A DNA stretch of 64,000 bases from Corallium rubrum (GCA_964035015.1 OZ036002.1:3269877-3333876), one strand, 5' to 3'. Counted from the stretch's first letter, positions 1-61,385 are shown. Notes: generated by a model from the sequence alone, not told the origin. Translations and numbers: made by a program.

Positions 1-580
1 GTAATAGTATCTCAGCGCATTGGCAGCGTCGTCAAAGTATAGCCATGGTTTATCCTTCGTCTTGTCTCATTCTTTATTAGTTGTTAGTTTTCCCCCTCTT
101 TTACTGGTGCGTGAAGCTACTTTATATAATATATACTTGATAGAGGATTTTTCTTATCAAACCACAAACTACCACAGCTATGCAAGCTCATGTCGGTTTG
201 CGTCTTGTGGTTTCTAAATCTACATCATTTGCGTCAACTTGCTGATCATGCTTAAACTACAAACAATTTCCTATATAGGCAAATCGTTTCCCATAAGCAA
301 ATTAGACTAAAAGAATATACGTATAATAATATTGCTATAACGTACATGATAATCGTATACCATGTAACTGTATAAAAGGGGCGAGCCCTGGGGTTATATA
401 CACTCAGTTGTCTATCAACCGCAAACGTGTAAACACCTGAGACTACACTCATCCAAATATCATCTTTACATGGCTTATCTGCTGATAAAAACTTCAAATA
501 ACACAACAAAGACAGCTAAGAGCCATAGAAATAGTGGACTTAGAACGCGGGCCCCTACATGTATCTCTTGTCAGTCAAAA
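1..580. other. Intronic or intergenic sequence without recognised gene
   Basis: I see no conserved coding segment. AT-rich unique-looking DNA, presumably part of the long USP34 intron left of exon 1. Confidence 0.4.
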
Positions 581-597
581 AAGTGACTCCACTATAG

Positions 598-1566
598 GGA
601 GTCAAAATGGCCGATTTATCGGATTCTTTAACCTTACAACAAGACATCGACAATGTGAACCAATGGTCAGCTGCGAACAATATGAAGTTGAATGTTAAAA
701 AAACTAAAGAATTCATTGTGTTTTTTTGAATAATCAACCATTGCTTCAACCTTTGACCGTCAACAACCAATCCCTTGAGGTGGTTAATACTATAAAGCAT
801 ATTAATCATATATGCTCTAAAGCAAGTAAACGCTTGTACGCATTAAAGCCGGTTTTCCACTAGGCGACTTTTTTCGCGCGAAGCGACTTTTTCTTTTGTC
901 TCATGAGCTCTGAGCTGGAACTAATCAGAAATCTATTGAATCCGAACAAAAGAAAGTCGCTTCGCGCGAAAAAAATCGCCTTGTGGAAAACCGGCTTAAG
1001 GCGGTTTTCCACTAGGCGACATTTGTCGACCGACTCGACATTTTTCTTTTGTCTTGGCTAATTAGTTCCACTCGAGAGCTTGCGAGACAAAAGAAAATGT
1101 CGCTTCGCGCGACATTTTTCGCCTAGTGGAAAACCGTCTTAAAGGTTGCTAAAACGTAGCGGCGTCCAACCACGTGATCTTCGGATGGTGTATTGTAGTT
1201 CGTCCGACCTGTTCTGGAATATGCGTACCCGGTATGGCATTCTTCCTTACCGAGGTTTCTTTGTGCCCAAATTGAGCATATCCAAAGCCGTGCACTGACA
1301 ATCATTTCCCCCCATTTGTCGCACCGTGAAAGCTTGAAAGATCTTAAATTGCTTACACTTGAGGAAAGAAGGGAATCGTTGTGCAGATCCTTCTACGAGA
1401 ACCATTATAGAGACACTTCAAGCAAAATTTTTGACTTGCTTCCCAAACCATTGGATCATCAGTACAACTTTAGAAACGCCCGAACCATTCCACTTTTTAA
1501 ATCCTGCACTAAACGCTTTAGTGATAGCTGTCTGCCATATTGTGTACGAACGTGGGACTCTTTTTA
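598..1566 (+). pseudogene. 5'-truncated non-LTR retrotransposon reverse transcriptase remnant, split by MITEs
   Basis: Translating 598-842 gives a decayed RT C-terminal half (LQQDIDNVNQWSAANNMKLN, then SKASKRLYAL). The match resumes after 1143 with RDLRMVYCSS, PVLEYAYPVWHSSLPRFL and IQSRALTI, and ends around RDTSSKIFDLLPKPLDH near 1470. These motifs are typical of jockey/CR1-like non-LTR elements. The copy starts near the catalytic YxDD site, which reads MADL here. It carries frameshifts and is interrupted by the MITE pair at 847-1138. The reading across the interruption is direct sequence evidence for a later insertion. The clade assignment is approximate. Confidence 0.75.
843..1142. mobile_element. 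MITE doublet 1 (types A and B in tandem), flanked by TTAA
   Basis: Two small inverted-repeat elements lie side by side: type A at about 847-995 and type B at about 1000-1138. Each has ends like GGTTTTCCACTAGGCGAC and its complement, with GTCGCTTCGCGCGA inside. TTAA occurs at 843-846, 996-999 and 1139-1142, so each may be flanked by a TTAA duplication, as piggyBac-type elements make; this class assignment is inference. No coding capacity. Related doublets lie near 10451 and 52045. Confidence 0.75.
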
Positions 1567-2037
1567 ACTATGATATTTTGTAATTTTAATAAGTTTTAAT
1601 GTTTTATGACATTAGTTTTTAAATTCATGTTAATGTATATTATTGTTGTAACTAACAAATTTTGATGTTTTTAATCTTTGTAACTTGAGTTTCTCAGTTT
1701 GGCTTGTCCTAACTGCCATTCAAGTGTTTTAATAAACTATTAAACATTTATAAGGGCAAAGGGAACTAACCCTAGGACTTTTTGACAGTTTTTATTACGG
1801 CGGCGGTTGGTGACCATGTGGAGTGTACTATGAAATAAAATATTTCTCCAAAATATTTTTGAGAGGACAATAAATTGCGCTGACGTGACCCTCCTCCCAA
1901 CCACTCTTACAATTCAAAATAGCGGATTTATAAGTTCAATTGAACCCCTGTCACGTCTATGATTTCTATATAATAAGAAAGTAGCGATAATGTTTCAAGT
2001 ACCTGTGTTTCATGTCGTTTCTTCATGGAACAAAATT
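1567..2037. other. Non-LTR 3' tail and unclassified intron sequence
   Basis: AT-rich sequence with AATAAACT near 1730, plausibly the 3' untranslated tail of the RT remnant, followed by unclassified DNA up to the hAT element. Confidence 0.35.
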
Positions 2038-2923
2038 TAGAGCTGCGCCCATCGGTTAATACGCGTAATCGATTAATCGTTGCCAACAATCGATTAATAA
2101 TCGATTAATCGTATTGAATAAATCACGACGCGTATACAGTGGGTTGTCCCTTGGCAGGAAAGGGATGTTTTTAAAAAAAAAATATTAAATTTTCCCCTTG
2201 AAATAAAATTACACAATAAAAAAGGACGAAACCAAACATCTAAAGAAAGCGACATATAATATATAAATACGGTGAAATATGATATGACCGTCCCGTCTAC
2301 ATTTTATTTTTCTTTAAAAATAAAAGTGCATCCACAACGGCTGGCTTAAGCGCGGCACGCTTCTTGGAGACGACCAGTCCGGCTTTACTGAAAAACTGCT
2401 CGCTTGGCACAGACGTCGGCGGAGTAACCAATACTCTGGCGGCAAGGTTTCGGACCAAAGGGTAACGTTTCTCGTTTTCCATCCACCACTCTAACGGATC
2501 TTCCGTCAATGGTATCGGTGCCTCATCGCGCAGTTGCTTGATCTCCTTCTCTATCTTTTCCTCGCGAGATTCCACTTCTTCACCGGTGGCTTCCTGAGAC
2601 TGAGAGGTTCCTTTACCAAGCAACTCTTCCATGGCTAATTCGGACCTGGATTTTTTCTTCGGCGGTAGGGCGATCTCCAGTGCTGTTGTAACAGCAGCGT
2701 CGCTGCTTGCAGGTGACGATGTCGATGCCATGTCTTTTACATGTCTTTTAACGCCACGAATGCCACAACGACAAAGCCATCGCTCCACAACTTTTTTATT
2801 CCGGAAAGAAACTCATTCCGGTATCATCCTGTGTGCTGTTGTTTTCGACGATCCGATTATTGTTAAAAATAATCGATTGTCGAAAAAACTGGAAAAATAA
2901 TCGATTAATCGGGCGCAGCTCTA
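2038..2923 (-). mobile_element. hAT-type DNA transposon, internally deleted, with 8-bp TSD
   Basis: The ends are TAGAGCTGCGCCC and its exact complement GGGCGCAGCTCTA. They are flanked by the identical 8-bp repeat ACAAAATT at 2030-2037 and 2924-2931, the hallmark TSD length of hAT elements. Subterminal regions carry repeated ATCGATTAATCG-like palindromes. At 886 bp it is far too short for a full transposase. It encodes only the C-terminal piece listed separately. Confidence 0.9.
2297..2788 (-). pseudogene. hAT transposase fragment: C-terminal dimerisation domain
   Basis: A 163-codon open frame inside the hAT element. The first 20 residues (CGIRGVKRHVKDM) look like the end of a BED-type zinc finger. 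A low-complexity acidic and basic stretch follows, then from about residue 90 a hAT C-terminal dimerisation domain: DPLEWWMENEKRYPLVRNLA, SVPSEQFFSKAGLVVSKKRA and a terminal LxFLKKN. The whole RNase H-like catalytic core is missing, so it cannot be an active transposase. The frame is intact, so it could still be translated; whether it is expressed cannot be seen here. Confidence 0.85.
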
Positions 2924-2931
2924 ACAAAATT

Positions 2932-3468
2932 ATAACAAGATCTTTGTCACATGCAAAGTGGGAAGAGCTATTCCGTTTATAGCAGAACCTCGTGTTTAAA
3001 TTAAAGGGTAACATGTAACGACATGAGTTCTCCAGATGAGCATGAGCTCTTTAACTGCAGAATATGCGTTGTTTGGAGGTAGGTGCCGTTGGTGACCAGG
3101 CTAGTCAGCAATCTAGCCTTGTTAGCAAGCAAAGTAACTGTAAGCAATTGGGCCATGAGCAAATAGCCAGCAAACTAAGCAATAGCAATTAGGGTAATCA
3201 GAGAAGCAATAGGCGTTTGCCATGACAACTCTGCCAAGGCAGACCACCGGCACCAGTCACACTGACAAGTCAGTGGAATAACATATACGATCTATAGGAT
3301 TCTGTACTTCGTATCTAACACCGGTGGGGAAAGGGCGAAGGGGGAGCACAAGCTGAGCAAAGACGCTGCTTGCAGCAAAGCAACAGACGCTCAATGAATC
3401 TCGAATGCGCGGGAAACCCTTAACGTAGGTGACGTAAGGGACTCCCCTAAAAAGGGGAACCGCAGGCC
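2932..3468. other. Unclassified repeat-like sequence flanking the BEL insertion
   Basis: No gene seen. Contains short internal repeats of the AGCAANNTAGC kind around 3100-3190. A minus-strand open frame at 3257-3499 only begins in LTR sequence and has no recognisable domain. Confidence 0.35.
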
Positions 3469-3712
3469 TGTCGGAAACTTTGCCACCGCTTATCAGCAAT
3501 CACACAATTCACTCTATTTTCTGGTTAATTTATATAAAGATTTAATTTACTCACAATCACAGTCACAATATACGATGTTCACTTCACTATTCTCTCTTTA
3601 GCTCTGATCGCATGCATGTCTCTTATCCAATTAAATGAGGTTCTATTAATGTAATTCTAAACTAATCTTAATTAATCTGATATAACAACAATAACAATGC
3701 CAGTCTCCGACA
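3469..3712 (-). repeat. 3' LTR of BEL/Pao element
   Basis: 244-bp direct repeat of the 5' LTR with no difference that I can see. Confidence 0.95.
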
Positions 3713-3724
3713 CACTCCCCCCAT
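3713..3724 (-). promoter_or_regulatory. Polypurine tract of BEL/Pao element
   Basis: On the - strand a purine run (ATGGGGGGAGTG) directly precedes the 3' LTR, the position from which plus-strand DNA synthesis is primed in LTR elements. Confidence 0.7.
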
Positions 3725-3861
3725 ATAGCTCACCCTTGAGGTATATGTCCCATGGAGACTGGCTTTAAAAGTTTACATAGATCATAGTGTAATATATATA
3801 TATATATAGTGTATGTAACCGTTTAGGATATACTTTAGATTATACTCTAAGTGTTCAACAT

Positions 3862-6800
3862 TCATCCTGAGTCATCCGCTATTTGTTGGACACGCAATGC
3901 CGCAGCAGCTGCCGCATCTCTTCTTGGTCTAAACTCTGGTGCATCTTCGTTCAGGACTTCTGGTTGTATTTCTGCCATGTCGCAGTTCAGCTCCAGTGGG
4001 TAAAGGTGCTGCACTGGTCGTTCGATGAAGCTCTTTCCTGCGCGTAGCTTCGCTGCTCTAACTACACCGTCCCTTCCTTCGTACAACTCCGCGACAATAC
4101 CTAGGGGCCATTCACCCCTATTTCTTTCATCAGACTTAATGATTACTACGTCACCTACTGCTAAGGTGAGTGGTTTCCCGTAGTACTGCATGTGCCTTTC
4201 CCGTAGACCTCGCACGTATTCCTTTGTCCATCGTCTCCAGACAACGTCTTTGCACCTTTTCAAGAATTTTGCTCGTTTGCGGAGGTCCTTGTCTTCGACA
4301 TGATGTGCTGCCATTTCTGGAAGATTGTTGGAGGACGTAAACATCAATGAGTTTGGTGTCAGGATTGGAGACTCTGGATCATCCTCAATGTATCCCAGCG
4401 GCCTGTTGTTGAGAGTAACTTCAACGTCTAATAGGACATCCGACAATTCTGTCCAAGTTAGACATGCTTTACCGATAGCTTTGTTCAAGGACGTTTTCAC
4501 CAACCCCACCATACGCTCAAATTGACCGCCCCACCATGGGGCGCGGCTCAGGTTGAACTGCCATTTTATGTTCTTGGACGCTAGGAAGTGTTGTAGTTTC
4601 TCGTCTTCCATTGCTGTGCGAACCCATCGTGCTGCTCCAACGAAGGTTCGCCCGTTGTCAGAGTAGATCTTGTCGGGTCTCCCCCTACGTGCTATTAACC
4701 GTTTGAGCGTTCCAAGAAACTCTTTTGTTTCCATGGTAGTTGTCAGCTCCAGATGAAGTGCTCTCGTGAGGCTGCAAGCATATAAGACTATGTGTGCTTT
4801 GGCTTGTTTTCCAGTCTTCGTGCGATACGCCAGCGGTCCAGCGTAATCAACCCCGATTACTTGGAAAGCGTGGTCTCCCTCGGTGCGATCTCGTGGTAGG
4901 TTTCCAGGGGGCGGTCTGGTCACGGCGGTTGTATGGAATTTACGACAACCGTAGCAAGACTTGATTTCTCGCCTGGCCAAACTTCTTAGTCTTGGTATCC
5001 AGTACTTTTGGCGCACATGTGTCATGGTTAGCCCGACTCCGCCGTGGAGGGTGTGCCAGTGCGCTTCTTCTACTAACTTCTCGGTGAAAGCATGAGTGTC
5101 TGGCAGGTAGACTGGATACTCCCCCTGTATTCGACCACGACACTCGAGTATTCCTTGGGCATTCTCTTGAAGGTTGAGTCGTTCTCGATCCTTCACGATG
5201 TCACAACTGCGTTGAACTCTCTTGATCCACCATAAGCGGGTGCTGTTGATCTCTTCTGTAGTCAGTGGGCCACTTCGTTTTTCGGTGCTCTTGCAATTGT
5301 GCGTGAATCTTGCGATCCAAGCGCATGTTCGTAGTGTGCGATGAAGGTTGTGCTTCTCTAATAATTTATCGTAGTCATCGGGCACGTTCTCTGCGTGTGT
5401 TGCGCATAGGACCTCTCGTATTACCTTAGCTTCTGCTTCCGATGTTGTGGATGGTTGTGTTAGAGGGTTATCTGGCCATTGAGCTGGATCTTCGAGCCAT
5501 TCTGGGCCGTCCCACCATGGTGTTTTCTTGTTCGAAGATCCTCCACGACTGGCTAGGTCGGCTGGGTTTTCTTCCGAAGGAACGTGTCTCCACTCTATTT
5601 CTGGGTGTTGCTTTATTTTTGATACTCGGTTCGCCACAAATTGCTTATATTGCCCATCACCGCGTATCCAGTGGAGTGCGACGCTGCTGTCCAGCCACCC
5701 GTGGATCTTCGGCTCAGGAAGCCCCTGCAAGGCGTTTCGCACATTCATCACCAAGTTGGCTGCCATGTGGGCGGACACCAACTCGAGTCGGGGGACAGTT
5801 AGACTTTCTTTAGCCAATCGTGCTTTGGCTGTCACAAGTCGCCGTGTTTTCCCACCATTTTGTTGGACCACCGAGTAGACTACTGCTCCAATTCCACGAG
5901 TAGACGCATCGCCAAAGACATGGAGTTCCAGACTCAGCACAGGCTCTCTGTGTTCCACAATGGGGCGTGGCACCGTCTCTTCCTTGGGCAACGTCTTTTC
6001 CCATGCCATCCAGCGACGTCTTAAAGGGTCTTGGATCTCTGTATCCCACGGTATCTGGCTCTTGCACACCTCGCGGTAAATCATCTTTCCTTCCAGGGTA
6101 ACCGGAGAAACTAGGCCCAGGGGGTCGTATATCTTGGCGAGTTTGCTCAGGATCCTACGTTTGGTTATTGGACCACTGTTGTCGGCGGTTGGAAAGGTGA
6201 CGGCCAGCGTGTCGTTTTCCTTGTTCCATTTCAACCCGAGCATCTTGGTTTCGGTTGATTCTCCTCCCAGCTGCTGTTTCGCAAACGATTGTTCGTCATC
6301 CTCTCCCGATGGTTTACCGTTCACCTCTAGCTCACTGTCGTTAGAGTTCCACTTGTGGAGTTTGAATTTGGCATCTTCGAATATTTCTGTCGCTCTCTCT
6401 TTGTGTTGCTGTGCTAGTGCAACGGTTTGCCCACCGGTGAGCAAATCATCCACGTAGAGACTTTTGCGTATCTCGGCAACGGTCTCGGGATATTTCTCCT
6501 TCCAAGACTCCAGATGGTGTTCAATCACTCCAGCGAGAAGAAAAGGCGAAGGAGCTAATCCAAAGAGCGCCCTCGTGAATCTTAGCGTCTCTAACTTCGA
6601 ATGTTCTCCACACCGCCAATGGAACCTCAGGGCGTCGCGCTCGCTCTCCCTAATCCGAACTTGCAAGAATGCCTTCTGGATATCGCCGGTTACCACAACT
6701 GGATGAGTTCGCTGATGGACGAGTACATCCCACAGTTTATTTTGGAGCGGTGGGCCTGGGTACAAGCAGTCATTCAACGATGGGGCATCAGGAGTTTCTT

Positions 6801-9042
6801 TCGCTGACGCGTCGTATACGATTCGCATTTTCGTGGTCTCCGCTGTCTCCCGTATCACTGCTTTATGGGGTATGTAGAATTCGACTCCCTTCGCTGGATT
6901 ATTGGCTGGCTCTATTACTCCACTTTCTTTCTGTTCCTGGATGATGGAATCGTACTCAGCAGTGAGACCGTCACGCTGTAACTTGCTTGTGAGGCTGATG
7001 AGGCGACGTTGGCTTCCTCGCTCGTTTGTGGGCAGACGTAAAGGGTTTCCTCTCCACGGTAATCCTGTCTCGTACCAACCTTCTTGGTCTCTTGTTAACT
7101 GCTCCTTAAATTCATTATGAACCACTCCCTGATCGTGCTCCGGTGTGTCTTCGAGTCCGAGTACATCTAGGCGACATAGTTGCTCGTAATCTGATTGGCT
7201 GGTTTGCGTAAGCAACATTGTGTTCCTGTCAAATTCTTGTCCAGGGGACATCAGAAACCACCCCAGTTTGGTCAGTTCTGCGATTGGTTCACAGTCTTTT
7301 CCTATGCGTGGTCGAGTTTCAGTCTTGATTCTCGCGTAGTCTCCACTACCAAGCACTACATGGATAGGAAGTTTTGGCTTGTCACGATCTGTCATTGTAA
7401 CTCCTTTTAGGTGTGTATACTTGGCGATGAGTTCCTCGTAGCGCGGATTTTCCAGAGATAGCAGTTCAGATTTGTCCACCTTGGTCAGATGAGCTTTCAT
7501 GCTGAACTCCTTGGTTGTTGACTCTATCTTAACTTGATACGATTCCAGACAGACTTGTTTTGTACACATGAGCATGTCAATTTGCTTGGTTTGTACTTCT
7601 ACTGGCTCGATGTTCAGGACATGAATCAACTTGGCGGAAGCGTACGAACTCCCTGCCCCAGAGTCGATTAAGGCTCTGCACAGGACCCCGTTTACTCGAA
7701 CGGTTACGACAGGAAACACGCATTCTCCATTCTCGTTGGAAGTATAAAGTCTTTCCGAGCCTTTATTTTCTTCCCCAGGCTCCCGCTCTGGCTCTATTTT
7801 CACGGTCTGATCGCAAATGGACGTGTGATGACGTCGGTCGCACTGTTGACATTTTCGTTTACTCGGGCACTCTGCCGCTCTGTGGTTTTCACCAGTGCAA
7901 TTAAAACAGAGACGACGTTTAGCCAGTATCTGTTTTCTCTCGGAAGTCGCTGTCACTTTAGAGCACTCACCGGATTTGTGAGTCTTATCTTCACAATATA
8001 TACACCCACGTGGTCGGTCGTCTTGGCGCCGTGCGTGATACAATCGGTTGCGACGGAGGTCGCGAGGTTTGGACTCAATGGATTGACTGTCGATCGGATT
8101 TCTTCGCGTCCAAAGATGCAATGCTTCCACTAATTTAACGAAATCCCAGCTTTCCCAGTTAGGATCGGTCCTCACTAGATCACCCCGAATTCCAGACAAT
8201 TTTTCGAGTGTTAACGCCACGTTTCCGTTAATCTGTTGAAGACTCCCCATGGTCTCTAACGACTGTACAGCGTACATCAACTTGTCATAAAACTCGTGAA
8301 TCCTCTTGACATTGGCGTTCGGTATGTTCGGTAGTTCAAGAATTTCCTTTGTATAGGCTTTGATGATTTCTGATTCTTTTCCATATTTATCTTGCAGTAT
8401 GCTCTTTGCTCGGTTGTATCCTTCACTGGTGAATGGTAGAGCCTCTACCGTTTTCCTCACGTTAGCTTCGAGCAATTCGCGCAAGTATGCAAATTTGGTC
8501 ACACTAGGAATTCCTGCTTTGTCGATGGTTTCAGTAAACTGACCCCAAAAGCGAGTCCACTCTTGATAAGTTCCATTGAATTTTGTTATCTCTAACTTAG
8601 GTAACTTCGCTTGTAGCCCAGAAATTGCTTCATTTGTTGTCGATTTGGTGCTGGTAGCTTGTAATTCTGATTTGAATTTCATGCGCGTCTCGTGTAGTTC
8701 TCGTTCGTATGAAAGCTCTTCATCTCGTTGTTGGTGTATATCTTGTCTTTTCACACTTTCTCGCCATTCTTGAAGACGGCTGTTCTCGTGGTCTGCGCTT
8801 TCCAGTTTAGCATCGATTTCACTCACCCATTTTTCGACATCACTTAAATCATCCTTCGCAGCAATCTTCTGCGCTTCGACTTCCCTTTTCAGACGTTCAA
8901 CTTCGTTCGCTGTGGTCTTGAGAGCTATTTGGTGGCGTTCGATCGCCTCGGACTTTTGAGCTTCAAGTATCTTCTCGGTCCTATCTATAGTTATTTTCAG
9001 TTGTACTAACTTGACTTGCAGTGTTGATTCGGGAGACTCCAT
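3862..9042 (-). CDS. BEL/Pao Gag-Pol polyprotein
   Basis: An uninterrupted frame of 1726 codons from the ATG at 9042. The frame is open further, to an ATG at 9144, but that lies in the LTR and would translate the PBS. Numbering from 9144, domains in order are: coiled coil (about 45-170); DUF1759-like Gag from about 181 (LPKLEITKFNG); CCHC knuckles from 413 (CFNCTGENHRAAEC); aspartic protease DSGAG at 494; reverse transcriptase with YVDD at 897-900; RNase H start FGDAS near 1079; integrase HHCC near 1361-1398; integrase core D1433, D1496, E1543; and a DUF5641-like C-terminus. All key catalytic residues appear present. It encodes the machinery for the element's own retrotransposition and is unrelated to USP34, whose intron it occupies in antisense. 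Confidence 0.96.
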   Translation of the reverse strand: MESPESTLQVKLVQLKITIDRTEKILEAQKSEAIERHQIALKTTANEVERLKREVEAQKIAAKDDLSDVEKWVSEIDAKLESADHENSRLQEWRESVKRQDIHQQRDEELSYERELHETRMKFKSELQATSTKSTTNEAISGLQAKLPKLEITKFNGTYQEWTRFWGQFTETIDKAGIPSVTKFAYLRELLEANVRKTVEALPFTSEGYNRAKSILQDKYGKESEIIKAYTKEILELPNIPNANVKRIHEFYDKLMYAVQSLETMGSLQQINGNVALTLEKLSGIRGDLVRTDPNWESWDFVKLVEALHLWTRRNPIDSQSIESKPRDLRRNRLYHARRQDDRPRGCIYCEDKTHKSGECSKVTATSERKQILAKRRLCFNCTGENHRAAECPSKRKCQQCDRRHHTSICDQTVKIEPEREPGEENKGSERLYTSNENGECVFPVVTVRVNGVLCRALIDSGAGSSYASAKLIHVLNIEPVEVQTKQIDMLMCTKQVCLESYQVKIESTTKEFSMKAHLTKVDKSELLSLENPRYEELIAKYTHLKGVTMTDRDKPKLPIHVVLGSGDYARIKTETRPRIGKDCEPIAELTKLGWFLMSPGQEFDRNTMLLTQTSQSDYEQLCRLDVLGLEDTPEHDQGVVHNEFKEQLTRDQEGWYETGLPWRGNPLRLPTNERGSQRRLISLTSKLQRDGLTAEYDSIIQEQKESGVIEPANNPAKGVEFYIPHKAVIRETAETTKMRIVYDASAKETPDAPSLNDCLYPGPPLQNKLWDVLVHQRTHPVVVTGDIQKAFLQVRIRESERDALRFHWRCGEHSKLETLRFTRALFGLAPSPFLLAGVIEHHLESWKEKYPETVAEIRKSLYVDDLLTGGQTVALAQQHKERATEIFEDAKFKLHKWNSNDSELEVNGKPSGEDDEQSFAKQQLGGESTETKMLGLKWNKENDTLAVTFPTADNSGPITKRRILSKLAKIYDPLGLVSPVTLEGKMIYREVCKSQIPWDTEIQDPLRRRWMAWEKTLPKEETVPRPIVEHREPVLSLELHVFGDASTRGIGAVVYSVVQQNGGKTRRLVTAKARLAKESLTVPRLELVSAHMAANLVMNVRNALQGLPEPKIHGWLDSSVALHWIRGDGQYKQFVANRVSKIKQHPEIEWRHVPSEENPADLASRGGSSNKKTPWWDGPEWLEDPAQWPDNPLTQPSTTSEAEAKVIREVLCATHAENVPDDYDKLLEKHNLHRTLRTCAWIARFTHNCKSTEKRSGPLTTEEINSTRLWWIKRVQRSCDIVKDRERLNLQENAQGILECRGRIQGEYPVYLPDTHAFTEKLVEEAHWHTLHGGVGLTMTHVRQKYWIPRLRSLARREIKSCYGCRKFHTTAVTRPPPGNLPRDRTEGDHAFQVIGVDYAGPLAYRTKTGKQAKAHIVLYACSLTRALHLELTTTMETKEFLGTLKRLIARRGRPDKIYSDNGRTFVGAARWVRTAMEDEKLQHFLASKNIKWQFNLSRAPWWGGQFERMVGLVKTSLNKAIGKACLTWTELSDVLLDVEVTLNNRPLGYIEDDPESPILTPNSLMFTSSNNLPEMAAHHVEDKDLRKRAKFLKRCKDVVWRRWTKEYVRGLRERHMQYYGKPLTLAVGDVVIIKSDERNRGEWPLGIVAELYEGRDGVVRAAKLRAGKSFIERPVQHLYPLELNCDMAEIQPEVLNEDAPEFRPRRDAAAAAALRVQQIADDSG

Positions 9043-9093
9043 AACCGAAGGTCGCGTTTCTTTGCTGTGTTTCAAGCTTCTCTTCTCACATAA

Positions 9094-9111
9094 ATCCCGT
9101 CGGAGGTGCCA
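9094..9111 (-). promoter_or_regulatory. Primer-binding site of BEL/Pao element
   Basis: Reading the - strand just inside the 5' LTR gives TGGCACCTCCGACGGGAT, complementary to a tRNA-like 3' end including CCA. I could not assign the tRNA. Confidence 0.7.
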
Positions 9112-9113
9112 GG

Positions 9114-9357
9114 TGTCGGAAACTTTGCCACCGCTTATCAGCAATCACACAATTCACTCTATTTTCTGGTTAATTTATATAAAGATTTAATTTACTCACA
9201 ATCACAGTCACAATATACGATGTTCACTTCACTATTCTCTCTTTAGCTCTGATCGCATGCATGTCTCTTATCCAATTAAATGAGGTTCTATTAATGTAAT
9301 TCTAAACTAATCTTAATTAATCTGATATAACAACAATAACAATGCCAGTCTCCGACA
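9114..9357 (-). repeat. 5' LTR of BEL/Pao element
   Basis: 244 bp, TGTCGGAAAC...TCTCCGACA in + strand writing; same sequence as the copy at 3469-3712. Confidence 0.95.
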
Positions 9358-10313
9358 GGCCAACTACATCCGCAGTTAACTTCGCTTAAATATATCCTAT
9401 ATTTAACCACATTTAAATAAATAAAAAAAAAATTAAAGGGTAATGGCAACAAAATCAAAAATTTTAATTTATGACTTTCTGATTAATAAACATACTAATA
9501 ATGTAATCCAAGTAATAGGAACGATTTTTGTCAACAACAACATCGCTAATAGGCGAATTTCAGGATGTTGCGCACGCATCGTTTTGCAAAGGAATTGGTG
9601 GGCTCTTGGCGGGCTCCCCACAAAGTAAGCAATGACAAACAGACTTGCTAACGAGCCAACAACAGCAGAATGACAGTGTTAAACATTCAGAAACTGTATC
9701 TATACTTTGTTTATTTTAAACAGTATGTTTACTTTGAGTGGAGTTTGCCAGTTGTTTTTTTTAAAAATGATGCGCGCACAACACCCTGAAACTCGCCTAT
9801 TTCGACAAAAAAAATCTTGTTATCCGCCATCTTGGACAATAGCGCTCCATCGTGATGACATCAGGATTGATGTTTGTCCACTTTTACTCACAATTCTTGC
9901 AGTTCGAACAATAGATAATGCCTCATTTGCAATCATTTGAAAGTCAATTTTGCTTTGTTTGTCCGCATTTTGTGCTATTAATAGCAGCTCGACGATACGC
10001 TATTGTGTTAATATATATCTGACGTCGCAAGTTGGGTTAAGCGAAATCTTTACTTAGTTCTACCGATATGTATGCATGTCTGAAGTTCGCTTTTCGTTAT
10101 TACATCATTGCACTATATACAACACTTTCAAAAGCATGGAACGCACTCGGTTATCAGCAAAGTGTAATTTTATAATATTTACTCAGCTTGCGATGGCGCT
10201 CGCTGGACCTCTATGGAGAACAGTTTAGATATGACTGATATGGTTATTATATCCAGTACAAATAAAGTAATTAGTTTCTGTGTGGCACTTAAATCTTCCT
10301 TTTCTTTTCCAAG
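9358..10313. other. Intron sequence before USP34 exon 1
   Basis: No gene seen. I looked for a USP Cys-box exon here and found none. A stretch near 9540-9840 resembles sequence near 54460-54530, so part of it is a dispersed repeat. Confidence 0.35.
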
Positions 10314-61370
<51,057 letters not shown>

Positions 61371-61385
61371 GTACTATTTGCTAAA

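Larger units (their letters stand above)
3469..9357 (-). mobile_element. Complete BEL/Pao LTR retrotransposon
   Basis: 5889 bp on the - strand. LTRs at 3469-3712 and 9114-9357 are 244 bp each, TG...CA-bounded, and identical by eye over their full length. The 4-bp sequence GGCC flanks both sides (3465-3468, 9358-9361). A primer-binding site starting TGG lies 2 nt inside the 5' LTR, and a G-rich polypurine tract abuts the 3' LTR. A single long polyprotein frame fills the interior. Identical LTRs and an undamaged frame argue for recent insertion and possible mobility. Confidence 0.96.

Noticed and set aside
1..10313. USP Cys-box exon upstream of exon 1
   Set aside because: I scanned for a GLxNxGxTCY-like coding stretch and saw none; presumed left of the window.
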